Shown here piece by piece: positions 52,829 to 60,829 of a stretch of 64,000 bases of DNA (the first letter of the stretch is position 1; each line of letters opens with the position of its first letter). The notes beneath the pieces were generated by a model that saw only the letters and a program-made list of their open reading frames with translations, did no database searches and was not told the origin of the DNA. The position numbers were made by a program, and so were the translations under genes. This DNA is from Caryophanales bacterium UBA5026 (GTDB taxonomy: Bacteria > Bacillota_I > Bacilli_A > RF39 > UBA660). The stretch is taken from assembly GCA_002416285.1 (NCBI GenBank), contig DICM01000002.1, forward strand, positions 4,325 to 68,324, read 5' to 3'.

Positions 52829-53552
52829 AATTGAGATCCATCCATTTACCTATTTTGTTTTGATTTTGACTATTTTAACTGGACATTTTCACGATTCGGC
52901 AATGCTTGCAATACTGTTTTCTATTCATGAACTTGGCCATATTTTAGCGGCTCTTTATTTTAGATGGAATATCGAAAAAATCCGTTTTTTACCTTTTGGT
53001 GGTGTAACTATTTTTCACGAGGACATCAATCGACCAACGAGGGAAGAATGGTGGATTGTTGTCATGGGACCATTATTTCAAACTTTTGCCTATTTTTTGT
53101 TCTGCCCTTTTTTTGGAGAACAATTTCTCTATTACCATCTTTTTTTCTTTGGATTTAATCTTTTACCGATCGTTCCCCTAGATGGCTCAAAAATAGTAAC
53201 ACTTATTTTAGAACGATTTTTTTCTTTTTCAAACAGTCACATAGGAATCGTCTATCTATCCATTTTTTTTACTTCGCTTTTCTTTTTCTATGCAGTGATA
53301 CTTCATAATTTAGTACTTGTTTTAGCGTTCTTTTTCCTATTTTGTCAAACTTGGAAAGAAGAGCGAAAACATCAACTTTTATGTGAGCGATTTTTCTTAG
53401 AGCGTTATTTAAAAAATAGAACATTTCGGAAAAACACTTATGTGAAAGGACGCGATCCTTATAAAATGAAACGCGATTACAAACATTTTTTTCGCGAAAA
53501 TGGGAACTATTATACAGAAAGAGAAGTTTTGAAGGAATATTTTGAAGGTTAG
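52812..53552 (+). CDS. SpoIVFB-like site-2 metalloprotease (M50)
   Basis: 246 residues, six membrane helices. ISKIEIHPFTYFVLIL at the N terminus, HELGH (His39, Glu40, His43) and PLDGSK (Asp124) supply the zinc ligands and catalytic Glu. SpoIVFB cuts pro-SigK within the membrane late in sporulation. The basic C-terminal tail (RNTYVKGRDPYKMKRDYKHFF) fits the family region that senses ATP/ligand. I chose ATG 52812; ATG 52800 is the alternative. Both overlap the SpoIVFA-like gene. Position before rplU is as in B. subtilis. Confidence 0.88.
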   Translation: MKIISKIEIHPFTYFVLILTILTGHFHDSAMLAILFSIHELGHILAALYFRWNIEKIRFLPFGGVTIFHEDINRPTREEWWIVVMGPLFQTFAYFLFCPFFGEQFLYYHLFFFGFNLLPIVPLDGSKIVTLILERFFSFSNSHIGIVYLSIFFTSLFFFYAVILHNLVLVLAFFFLFCQTWKEERKHQLLCERFFLERYLKNRTFRKNTYVKGRDPYKMKRDYKHFFRENGNYYTEREVLKEYFEG

Positions 53553-53564
53553 AGAGTAAAAAGG

Positions 53565-53593
53565 TTTACAAATAAAGAGAAGTGTGATAAAAT
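53565..53593 (+). promoter_or_regulatory. Promoter of rplU operon
   Basis: TTTACA (53565-53570), spacer 17, TAAAAT (53588-53593). Confidence 0.75.
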
Positions 53594-53599
53594 TTATTA

Positions 53600-53675
53600 C
53601 TGTGTAGGGCCTCACTCTACAACCGCTCAGAAAAGGTTTAAACGCAAAGTACCTTAATGGTGAGTCTTAGAATTT
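53600..53675 (+). ncRNA. Ribosomal protein L21 leader
   Basis: TGTAGGGCCTCACTCTACA hairpin, ACCGCTCAGAAAAGG and the distal ACGCAAAGTACCTTAATGGTGAG match the conserved parts of the L21 leader that precedes rplU in Bacillota and is thought to be bound by the ribosomal protein for autoregulation. Confidence 0.88.
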
Positions 53676-53691
53676 TATAAGGAGGTTATTT

Positions 53692-53991
53692 ATGAAAGCT
53701 GTAATTGAAACAGGTGGAAAACAATACTACGTTGAAGAAGGTACAGAACTATATGTTGAAAAATTAGATGCTGCTGCTGGAGAAAACGTTGTATTAGATC
53801 AAGTTTTAATGGCAAACGGTGTTGTTGGTCATCCTTATGTTAAAGGAGCAACAGTTACTGCTAAAGTCGTAAAACATGGCAAAAACAAAAAAATCATTGT
53901 TTATAAGTACAACCAAAAGAAAAACTATCGTAGAAAACAAGGACATCGTCAACCATATACTAAAATTGTTATTGAAAAAATTAGCGCTTAA
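53692..53991 (+). CDS. rplU: 50S ribosomal protein L21
   Basis: 99 residues, usual length. [74 protein letters not shown] are diagnostic. GGAGG before ATG 53692. Downstream prp starts in a TAATG overlap. Confidence 0.99.
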   Translation: MKAVIETGGKQYYVEEGTELYVEKLDAAAGENVVLDQVLMANGVVGHPYVKGATVTAKVVKHGKNKKIIVYKYNQKKNYRRKQGHRQPYTKIVIEKISA

Positions 53992-54305
53992 TGACAACTA
54001 TCACGGTTAAAAAAAAGAGTGCGATTGAAAGTATAGTAATCAGTGGACACAGTGGATATAAAAGTGAGGGAAGCGATATTGTATGTGCTTCAATAAGTTC
54101 CATGGTTATTACTACGGTCAATGCCTGTTTAAAAGTTGATGAGACTTCGATTGACTATGAAAAGAAAAATGGATTTGTAAAAATCGATATTCAAAAACAA
54201 GATTCGATGGTTATTCTTTTAATTGAAAATATGATTTCTTTATTAGAAGAACTTGCAAGTCAATATCCAAAATATGTAAAAGTGACGGAGGAGGTGTATC
54301 TATGA
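53991..54305 (+). CDS. prp: Ribosomal-processing cysteine protease Prp
   Basis: 104 residues: [20 protein letters not shown] holds the catalytic His20 and Cys32. Prp removes the N-terminal extension of L27 in Bacillota. It lies between rplU and rpmA, its classic place, with overlaps on both sides. The L27 encoded next carries the matching extension. Confidence 0.95.
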   Translation: MTTITVKKKSAIESIVISGHSGYKSEGSDIVCASISSMVITTVNACLKVDETSIDYEKKNGFVKIDIQKQDSMVILLIENMISLLEELASQYPKYVKVTEEVYL

Positions 54306-54592
54306 ATAAATTAATGTTTTTAGATATTCAAGTTTTCGCTCATAAAAAAGGACAAGGTTCTACTAAGAATGGTCGAGATTCAATTTCAAAACGTTTAGGT
54401 GCGAAAGCAGCTGACGGAGAATATGTATCTGGTGGTTCTATTTTATATCGTCAACGCGGAACTAAAATTTATCCAGGTAAAAATGTTGGTATCGGATCTG
54501 ATGATACGGTATACGCAAAAATCGATGGATATGTAAAATTTGAACGTGTTGGTAGAGATCGGAAACAAGTAAGTATTTATCCTGAAATTTAA
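54302..54592 (+). CDS. rpmA: 50S ribosomal protein L27 with cleavable N-terminal extension
   Basis: 96 residues: [46 protein letters not shown] is L27. The first 12 residues ([12 protein letters not shown]) are the Prp-removed extension; cleavage is expected between Phe12 and Ala13, giving AHKKG as the mature start. GGAGG at ATG 54302, 4-bp overlap with prp. Confidence 0.98.
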   Translation: MNKLMFLDIQVFAHKKGQGSTKNGRDSISKRLGAKAADGEYVSGGSILYRQRGTKIYPGKNVGIGSDDTVYAKIDGYVKFERVGRDRKQVSIYPEI

Positions 54593-54641
54593 TGGATAAT
54601 TGCAAATAACAAACAAAAACTTGACAAATGAGGACAAAAAC

Positions 54642-54670
54642 TTGACTTTTTGTTCTTTTTATTGTATATT
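54642..54670 (+). promoter_or_regulatory. Promoter of the 12-codon minigene
   Basis: TTGACT (54642-54647), spacer 17, TATATT (54665-54670). A second TTGACA lies 21 bases upstream within a short tandem repeat (AAAACTTGAC type). Confidence 0.75.
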
Positions 54671-54707
54671 AAAAATGTGAATTGAAAAGGAAATGGAGGC
54701 ATTTCAT

Positions 54708-54746
54708 ATGGGATGGTTCTTAAGATGTCTTTGCAGATTCTATTAA
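54708..54746 (+). CDS. 12-codon minigene (leader-like or signal peptide)
   Basis: ATG 54708 to TAA 54744-54746 encodes MGWFLRCLCRFY, hydrophobic, aromatic and basic with two cysteines. It has a textbook promoter, a perfect GGAGG eight bases before the ATG, and a strong terminator eight bases after the stop, so the whole transcript is only about 100 nt. The next gene (CPBP) has its own promoter after the terminator. I do not recognise the peptide. It could be a free membrane-active or signalling peptide, a leader peptide or part of a small regulatory RNA. Confidence 0.6.
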   Translation: MGWFLRCLCRFY

Positions 54747-54753
54747 GATGTGA

Positions 54754-54779
54754 GGAGCGTTAATAACGCTTCTTTTTTT
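54754..54779 (+). terminator. Terminator of the 12-codon minigene
   Basis: AGCGTT (54756-54761)/AACGCT (54765-54770) stem, extended by GG/TC, with T7 tail. Confidence 0.85.
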
Positions 54780-54810
54780 GACAAATATTGTGTAAATAGA
54801 AAACATATAG

Positions 54811-54839
54811 TTGCAATCAGAATTTTTATTTGCTATAAT
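54811..54839 (+). promoter_or_regulatory. Promoter of the CPBP gene
   Basis: TTGCAA (54811-54816), spacer 17, TATAAT (54834-54839), 22 bases before the ATG. Confidence 0.75.
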
Positions 54840-54860
54840 TTGTTAAAGGTAGTGAATGAT

Positions 54861-55547
54861 ATGATCAAAGATAACAAGTTGAATTTAATAAAAATAGTTA
54901 TAATTTATTTAATTTATTTTGTTTATACCAGTATTATTGATAGTTTATTACATTTTATTGGAATTACAGATGATGTTATTATTTTGTTTATATCTGATCT
55001 GTGTTTTTTTCTGGGGATTGTTTTATATTATAAAGAAACAATTCGTAAAAATGTGTATGAATTTAAGAAAAATTATACAGTAAAAGGGAAAATGATTGTT
55101 GTTTTAAAATGGTTTTTTATCATAACAATAATAAATTTTTTGTATGCATCATTTAGTTATCTGATACCAGGTTCAAATCCACCTTTGGACGAGAACACTA
55201 TATCACTTCGTGAAATTGCCAACGTGTCTTCGTTATATATCATTTTTAAAACATTAATTTTTGCTAGTGTAGCTGAGGAATTATTGTTTAAAAAAGCAAT
55301 TCGTGATGTTATTCAAAATGATGTACTATTTTGTATTGTTAGTAGTGTTATTTATGCAACAGTGAACATTATGTATACAAATATCACAATATTTTCTATT
55401 GTGGACTTTATCCAATATTTTATATTTGCAATATTGCTGTCTTATTGCTATGTCAAAAATAAGGATAATATTTTTATCATTATGGTAATAAAATTTGTTT
55501 ATGCATTGTTTCCGTTGACACTAATGTTATTGGGAGTTGGAGCTTGA
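54861..55547 (+). CDS. CPBP-family (Abi) membrane protein, catalytic residues degenerate
   Basis: 228 residues with about six to seven membrane helices. SVAEELLFKKAIRDVIQND is CPBP motif 1 (E-E-x-x-x-R) with the two glutamates kept but Lys for Arg. Motif 2 (F-x-x-x-H) reads YATVN, and the third motif reads IKFVYA, so both histidines are lost. Active members are intramembrane metalloproteases (prenyl-protein or bacteriocin-related); this one is probably not a protease and may act in binding or immunity. GGTAGTGAATGAT before ATG 54861. Its stop overlaps the start of a 46-residue peptide. Confidence 0.8.
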   Translation: MIKDNKLNLIKIVIIYLIYFVYTSIIDSLLHFIGITDDVIILFISDLCFFLGIVLYYKETIRKNVYEFKKNYTVKGKMIVVLKWFFIITIINFLYASFSYLIPGSNPPLDENTISLREIANVSSLYIIFKTLIFASVAEELLFKKAIRDVIQNDVLFCIVSSVIYATVNIMYTNITIFSIVDFIQYFIFAILLSYCYVKNKDNIFIIMVIKFVYALFPLTLMLLGVGA

Positions 55548-55687
55548 TGAAGGTACAAGAGTTTATTCATTTTTTAGCAGTAGTACAGAAGACATCTGGG
55601 AGTTCAAAAAATATGAATATGATTATCATAGCCGTGGTAATCATTTTAATTCTTGTAATAGCCAGTACTGTCTTTCATAAGAAATGA
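55547..55687 (+). CDS. 46-residue single-pass membrane peptide
   Basis: ATG 55547 overlaps the CPBP stop by one base (TGATG), so translation is coupled. A short amphipathic N terminus (MKVQEFIHFLAVVQKTSGSS) is followed by one membrane helix (MIIIAVVIILILVIASTVF) and a basic end HKK. No known family seen. The size and partner recall small accessory peptides next to CPBP/Abi proteins in bacteriocin loci; whether it is a peptide product or a membrane subunit is open. Confidence 0.7.
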   Translation: MKVQEFIHFLAVVQKTSGSSKNMNMIIIAVVIILILVIASTVFHKK

Positions 55688-55731
55688 CAGTACTAATTTT
55701 AACCAGTGTGCATATACTAACAGTCTATATT

Positions 55732-55762
55732 TGAGAACTCTAGTGAGTTTCTCTTTTTTTTT
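55732..55762 (+). terminator. Terminator after membrane peptide gene
   Basis: GAGAACT / AGTTTCTC stem with T9 tail. Confidence 0.8.
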
Positions 55763-55806
55763 ACTCTTATTTCCTGTATAATAGTTGGAAGAAAGAAGGG
55801 ATTACG

Positions 55807-57078
55807 ATGTTCATTGATGAAGTCATTGTAGAATTACAGGCCGGCGATGGTGGAAATGGTTGCATGGCATTTAGGAGAGAAAAATATATTCCAATGGGTG
55901 GTCCTTACGGTGGAAACGGTGGGCATGGTAGCGATATCATTTTTGAAGTCGATGAAGGTTTAAACACTTTAATCGATTTGAAATATGCTCGTATTATAAA
56001 AGGTAAAAAAGGCGCAAATGGTGAAGGAAAAGCAAAACAAGGTAAAAGTTCTGAAGACGTAGTTGTGAAAGTACCACTAGGTACGGTTATTACCGATTTG
56101 GAAAGTGGACTTATTATTGCTGATTTAACCAAAAAAGGTGATACAGTGGTAGTTGCCGAAGGTGGTCGTGGCGGTCGTGGTAATATGGCTTTTGCAACAC
56201 GTACCAATCCAGCTCCAAGCTTTGCTGAAAATGGAGAGCCTGGAGAACGTAAAAAAATTAAAGTCGAACTAAAATTGCTAGCAGATGTTGGATTAGTTGG
56301 AATGCCAAGTGTTGGTAAATCAACATTGATCTCAAGCGTATCAGCCTCTAAACCCAAAATTGCAAGTTATCATTTTACGACTTTATCGCCTAATCTCGGT
56401 GTCGTAAAAGTTCGTGAGGGAAAATCATTTGTAATGGCGGATTTACCAGGATTGATTGAAGGTGCTTCCTTAGGAGAAGGACTAGGGGATCGTTTCTTAA
56501 AACATATTGAAAGAACTAGAGTTATTGCTCATGTGATCGATATGGGAGCAAGTGAAGGAAGAAATCCTTATGAAGATTATCAGATTATAAACAAAGAATT
56601 GAAAGATTTTAAAGAATCAATTTTAGAAAAACCACAGATTGTTATAGCCAGTAAGATGGATCTTCCAGATGCTGAAAAGAATTTAGATGAATTTAAGAAA
56701 AAGGTTGATGTTCCGGTCTATCCAATTTCTGCAATAGAACATAAAGGTTTAACGGAAGTAATTAATGCTTTATCCGATAAATTGGATACCATTGAAAAAC
56801 AACCTCTTTACGAGGAATCAAAATTTGAAAGTCATATTTTGTATCAGTTCCGTAGTGAAAAACCTTTCACCATTACAAAAGATGGAGCTGTATATGTTGT
56901 TCGCGGGGCAGAAGTTGAAAAATTACTTCGTATGACTCGATTTAGTACGGATGAGGCAGCACTTCGTTTTGCCAATAAATTAAGAAAAATGGGTATTGAT
57001 GATGAACTTAGAAAAATGGGTATCGAAGAAGGAGATTATGTTCGTATTCTAGATTATGAGTTTGAATGGACTGAATAA
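55807..57078 (+). CDS. obgE: GTPase Obg
   Basis: 423 residues. Glycine-rich Obg fold (GGNGGHGSDIIF, KGKKGANGEGKAKQGKSSED, GGRGGRGNMAFATRTNPAP), GTPase domain with GMPSVGKSTLISSVS (G1), ADLPGLIEGA (G3) and ASKMDLPDA (G4), and a C-terminal OCT domain. It acts in 50S assembly and stress signalling. Its place after rplU-prp-rpmA is usual; the small CPBP module sits between. ATG 55807 with AAGGG upstream; overlaps truB frame. Confidence 0.98.
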   Translation: MFIDEVIVELQAGDGGNGCMAFRREKYIPMGGPYGGNGGHGSDIIFEVDEGLNTLIDLKYARIIKGKKGANGEGKAKQGKSSEDVVVKVPLGTVITDLESGLIIADLTKKGDTVVVAEGGRGGRGNMAFATRTNPAPSFAENGEPGERKKIKVELKLLADVGLVGMPSVGKSTLISSVSASKPKIASYHFTTLSPNLGVVKVREGKSFVMADLPGLIEGASLGEGLGDRFLKHIERTRVIAHVIDMGASEGRNPYEDYQIINKELKDFKESILEKPQIVIASKMDLPDAEKNLDEFKKKVDVPVYPISAIEHKGLTEVINALSDKLDTIEKQPLYEESKFESHILYQFRSEKPFTITKDGAVYVVRGAEVEKLLRMTRFSTDEAALRFANKLRKMGIDDELRKMGIEEGDYVRILDYEFEWTE

Positions 57079-57079
57079 C

Positions 57080-57952
57080 ATGAACGGAATTTTATGTATT
57101 GATAAACCGGCAGAAATTACCAGTCGTGATGTTGTAAATAAAGTGAGTAAATATTTACATACAAAAAAAATTGGGCATACTGGAACGCTAGATCCACTTG
57201 CAACTGGAGTATTAGTTTTATGTATTGGAAATTGTTCTAAATTAGCAGAATTAATTACAGCAACTAAAAAAACATATATTGCTGAGGTAATGCTAGGAAT
57301 GGAAACAGATACTTTAGATAATACTGGAACGATATTAAAAGAAGAAACAGTGAACTTAAAAAAAGAGCAAATTGAATCTGTGTTAAATTCTTTTCTCGGT
57401 ACTTATAATCAACAAGTACCTGCTTATTCAGCTGTGAAAAAAAATGGAAAAAAGCTTTATGAATATGCTAGAGAAGGGATTGTTGTAGATTTGCCAAGTA
57501 GATCTGTGACAATTGAACAGATTGAATTAGTAACTGGTCCAATTTTAGAAAACGGCAAAACAAAATTTACGTTCAAAGCAACTGTTAGTAAGGGAACTTA
57601 TATACGAAGTTTAATTCGTGATATTGCGAATCAACTTGGTACTGTTGGTGTTATGACGAACTTAAGAAGAGTGATGCAAGGTGAATTTACTTTACATGAT
57701 TGTTATCAATTAGAAGAAATAGAGAATAATAACTATATATTGACTTCAAAAGAGGAAGTTTTTAAGGAATTTTCTAAAATAAAAATGGATGAATTATTAG
57801 AAGAAAAAGTGCGGAATGGTGCATTATTAGAAAACGAGTATGGTAGTGAACCTATTTTGTTCACTGATTCAAAAGAGCAAATTATTGCAATTTATAAGCT
57901 TTATGAGAAAGATAACAATTATATTAAACCGTGGAAAACCTTCTTTTCATAA
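57080..57952 (+). CDS. truB: tRNA pseudouridine(55) synthase TruB
   Basis: 290 residues. MNGILCIDKPAEITSRDVVNKV, KIGHTGTLDPLATGVLVLCIG (catalytic Asp in GTLDP), KTYIAEVMLGMETDT, QQVPAYSAVKKNGKKLYEYAREG and VSKGTYIRSLIRDI are the family motifs. It makes pseudouridine 55 in the T loop of tRNAs. ATG 57080 fits the family start; ATG 57056 lies inside obgE. The ribosome site is weak, so it is probably coupled to obgE translation. A terminator follows. Confidence 0.96.
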   Translation: MNGILCIDKPAEITSRDVVNKVSKYLHTKKIGHTGTLDPLATGVLVLCIGNCSKLAELITATKKTYIAEVMLGMETDTLDNTGTILKEETVNLKKEQIESVLNSFLGTYNQQVPAYSAVKKNGKKLYEYAREGIVVDLPSRSVTIEQIELVTGPILENGKTKFTFKATVSKGTYIRSLIRDIANQLGTVGVMTNLRRVMQGEFTLHDCYQLEEIENNNYILTSKEEVFKEFSKIKMDELLEEKVRNGALLENEYGSEPILFTDSKEQIIAIYKLYEKDNNYIKPWKTFFS

Positions 57953-57962
57953 TCTATCTTAA

Positions 57963-57986
57963 GAGTGTAGCGATACACTTTTTTTG
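57963..57986 (+). terminator. Terminator after truB
   Basis: AGTGTA/TACACT stem with GCGA loop and T7 tail. Confidence 0.85.
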
Positions 57987-58082
57987 TTTCAGTTTCTTGT
58001 TGAAATGCAATCATTATGATACAATATAAAAGAATAGGAATGCTAGAGATAAGCATACTAAATAGTAGGATTGGGAGATTAT

Positions 58083-59630
58083 ATGAAAAAAGGATTTACA
58101 CTAATTGAATTATTAGCAGTCATTGTTATTTTAGCAATCATTGCCCTTATTGCAACACCAATGATTTTAGGAGTAATTGACAGTGCGAAAAAAGGTGCTG
58201 CTGAAAGTAGTACTTATGGTTATATTGACGCAATTGAAAAAAGTGATTTAAAAGGTATGATTGAGACTGGAGATTATTCGACAAAAAAAGACGGTACTTA
58301 TGATTTAAGTACTCTTACGAATGTTGCTTATAAAGGCACTGCTCCAACTGCTGTTTGTGTAGTTATGAAAGATGGAAGTGTAGAGAGTGGTTCTTTTAAG
58401 TTTGATCAATATGTTGTCGATTATCAAAATGGAAAAGCGAAAGTAAATAGAGAAAAGACAGAAGTGAATTGTGATCCTACTGTGGAAAAAACAATATTTG
58501 ATGAAACGAAAGGTGTAAATGTTCCACAATTAAGTAAAGGAATGACGCCAATTAAATGGAATGGGACAACATGGGTTGATACGAGCGAGAGTGATACAGA
58601 TTGGTATAGTTATGGAACAACCACGGAAACAAAGAATTGGGCTAATGCTAGAACAGCAGATGGAAGTATGTGGGTATGGATACCAAGATATATTTATAAG
58701 ATAACTTCAGGGTGGCATTCGGCAACGACTGGAACAATAGAAATACAATTTACAAAAAATATAGATGATAATTGGAATTCATCTGTAATAGGGAATATTG
58801 ATAACAGCACAGGTGCGAGCGCATCAAACAACAAGTGGACCAATCATCCAACATTTACATTTGGTGATGATGAGGTTACTGGTATTTGGGTAGCAAAATT
58901 TGTAGCGAGTGGTACGACAAGTGCTATCGATATAAAACCAAATGTTGCATCCTTGAGAAGCGTAACGATAGGAACTATTTTTGATGCTAGTCGTAGCATG
59001 GAAACAAATGAGAGATACGGATGGGGAGCAACCGGAAACGGTATAGATACGCATCTTATGAAAAATGTAGAGTGGGGAGCAGTCGCATATTTATCGAAAT
59101 CAGTATATGGAAAAGATACTGAAGTTTGGAATAATTCTAACAGTGCATTTAAAACAGGATGTGCGGGAAGTTCTGTAAATGTTGCTAATGAAACACTATG
59201 TAATGAATATCATACAACTCTAGGGGTAAATGCTTCAACTACAGGAACGATATATGGAATCTATGACATGAGCGGTGGAACATATGAATATCTAGCAGCG
59301 TATGTAAATAATGGTAATGCGAATTTGACAACGAATGGATTGAACATTATGAATGCACCGTCAAAATATAAAGATGTATATCAGAACTACGCATCAACCG
59401 TAAATAATAAAGGTGACGCGATATGGGAAATTAGTTCGGCAGCAACTGGTGGTACTTCTTGGTATGCAGACTTTTCATATATGCCAGACGGAAGTATTCC
59501 ATGGTTTGCACGAGGAGGTTATTATACAGATACTTCTAATGCAGGAGTATTTGCCCTTGGTCGTAGAGAAGGTAGTGCAATTAATTATGTTGGATTCCGA
59601 CCAGTACTCTTAGTGGGTGAAGGATTGTAA
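58083..59630 (+). CDS. Prepilin-like protein with a C-type-lectin/FGE-like C-terminal domain
   Basis: 515 residues. MKKGFTLIELLAVIVILAII is a type IV prepilin/pseudopilin leader with a G^F cleavage site and Glu5, followed by the N-terminal membrane helix. After a short pilin-like part (to about 145) comes a large domain ending GTIYGIYDMSGGTYEYLAAY and GGTSWYADFSYM, then GGYYTDTSNAGVFALGRR and YVGFRPVLL. These match the fold of formylglycine-generating-enzyme/lectin-like proteins (GVYDMSGNVWEW, GFRPV). The domain probably presents a surface binding face. GGGAG before ATG 58083. Confidence 0.85.
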   Translation: MKKGFTLIELLAVIVILAIIALIATPMILGVIDSAKKGAAESSTYGYIDAIEKSDLKGMIETGDYSTKKDGTYDLSTLTNVAYKGTAPTAVCVVMKDGSVESGSFKFDQYVVDYQNGKAKVNREKTEVNCDPTVEKTIFDETKGVNVPQLSKGMTPIKWNGTTWVDTSESDTDWYSYGTTTETKNWANARTADGSMWVWIPRYIYKITSGWHSATTGTIEIQFTKNIDDNWNSSVIGNIDNSTGASASNNKWTNHPTFTFGDDEVTGIWVAKFVASGTTSAIDIKPNVASLRSVTIGTIFDASRSMETNERYGWGATGNGIDTHLMKNVEWGAVAYLSKSVYGKDTEVWNNSNSAFKTGCAGSSVNVANETLCNEYHTTLGVNASTTGTIYGIYDMSGGTYEYLAAYVNNGNANLTTNGLNIMNAPSKYKDVYQNYASTVNNKGDAIWEISSAATGGTSWYADFSYMPDGSIPWFARGGYYTDTSNAGVFALGRREGSAINYVGFRPVLLVGEGL

Positions 59631-59647
59631 TTAAAAATATCTATTCT

Positions 59648-59675
59648 TAAAAGGGACACACTAGTGTTCTTTTTA
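59648..59675 (+). terminator. Terminator after first prepilin gene
   Basis: AAAAGGGACAC / GTGTTCTTTT stem with T tail. Confidence 0.7.
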
Positions 59676-59793
59676 TATATTAAAATTATATTTTAATAAT
59701 CAGAAAATTTAGATATATGGAACTCCTATAGTACTGCTTGACAAAAAGATTCATAATATTTATACTTATTCTTGAATGATAGGAGATATAGAA

Positions 59794-60678
59794 ATGAGAA
59801 AAGGATTTACGTTAATTGAATTATTAGCAGTCATTGTTATTTTAGCAGTCATTGCCCTTATTGCAACACCGCTTGTTATGCATGTTATAGACGATTCTAA
59901 AAAAGCAGCATTAAAGGATAGTGCTTACGGTGTTTTAGAAGCGGCTTCTCTATATTATGTAAGAAATTCAGAAGATATTTCTGTAAAAGAATTCACATTG
60001 GAAGATGGTAAATTTGTCAGTGATGAAGAAACTTTAGCAGTGAAAGGAAAACTCTCTGGAACAGGTAATTTGATTATTACGAAAAATGGAGAACTTACAT
60101 TGTGTCTCAACAGTGACAATAATTATGCATATAAAAATTATGATACATCGGTTGTTACTACTGGTTCAGGGGACGTTTGTAAAATTGAAAATAATTTCTT
60201 GATTAATAAATATGTTTCCTATTTAGCAAGTAATGGAAGTAGCATTGATGGTTATTATACAAAAGAACAAATCAATGAGTTATTAGACAACTATGTTTCT
60301 AAAGATAGTATTGACGAGTACATTGGCAATAACACTGCCGTTGGAGAAATATATACCAAATCCAATACCATTAATATTGCTGTGAAAGGTGCAATGACAT
60401 CTGTTCCAACAGCAACTTGGACGATACCAGCAGGTACATGGGTGATTGATTTTGAGTTTAATGATGTCAATACGGGAACGGGAATATGGGCTTTTAATTT
60501 TGGCACGTTAGGAATATTAGATGCTTTTTGGAAAGCATCTGGGGACTATTATCCTACACATTTTACATGGGTAAAAACATACGAAACAGAAACAACAGGA
60601 AATTTTAATTATTATCAACAACTATCAGCAGCTGCTAGAAATGTTACATTTAATATGACCGCAGTTAGAATTAAATAA
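59794..60678 (+). CDS. Prepilin-like protein with unknown C-terminal domain
   Basis: 294 residues. MRKGFTLIELLAVIVILAVI is a prepilin leader nearly identical, in DNA as well, to that of the gene before. A pilin-like part follows to about residue 140, then a helical linker (GYYTKEQINELLDNYVSKD, as in phage fibre/collar segments) and a beta-rich end (ATWTIPAGTWVIDFEFND, FNMTAVRIK) like the C1q/tail-fibre head seen in surface and phage proteins. A terminator follows. No pilus assembly genes are in the window. Confidence 0.82.
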   Translation: MRKGFTLIELLAVIVILAVIALIATPLVMHVIDDSKKAALKDSAYGVLEAASLYYVRNSEDISVKEFTLEDGKFVSDEETLAVKGKLSGTGNLIITKNGELTLCLNSDNNYAYKNYDTSVVTTGSGDVCKIENNFLINKYVSYLASNGSSIDGYYTKEQINELLDNYVSKDSIDEYIGNNTAVGEIYTKSNTINIAVKGAMTSVPTATWTIPAGTWVIDFEFNDVNTGTGIWAFNFGTLGILDAFWKASGDYYPTHFTWVKTYETETTGNFNYYQQLSAAARNVTFNMTAVRIK

Positions 60679-60701
60679 TATATAGAAATCATTTGAGTAA
60701 T

Positions 60702-60726
60702 AAGGACACTTTGTGTTCTTTTTTGT
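60702..60726 (+). terminator. Terminator after second prepilin gene
   Basis: AAGGACAC/GTGTTCTT stem with T tail; its arms resemble those of the terminator after the first prepilin gene. Confidence 0.8.
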
Positions 60727-60786
60727 TAATATTTTAATTTTCTTCTCAATTTCACTAAACCTACATATTAAAATGATTAGATTCCT

Positions 60787-60815
60787 TGTTCAACTACTAT
60801 AAATATTGTATAATG
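60787..60815 (+). promoter_or_regulatory. Promoter of cysteine desulfurase operon
   Basis: TTGTTC (60787-60792), spacer 17, TATAAT (60810-60815), 14 bases before ATG 60830. Confidence 0.7.
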
Positions 60816-60829
60816 AGCATGGTGATTAT

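Noticed and set aside
54708..54860. Leader-peptide attenuator controlling the CPBP gene
   Set aside because: The CPBP gene has its own good promoter (TTGCAA-17-TATAAT) after the terminator, so control by read-through is not needed. Not fully excluded.
55905..56357. 150-codon open frame on the minus strand inside obgE
   Set aside because: Runs antisense to a highly conserved gene, rich in Pro/Ser/Phe as expected from reversed Gly-rich codons; a shadow frame.
58083..59630. Diversity-generating retroelement target
   Set aside because: No reverse transcriptase, no template repeat and no accessory gene in the window; only the fold is suggestive.
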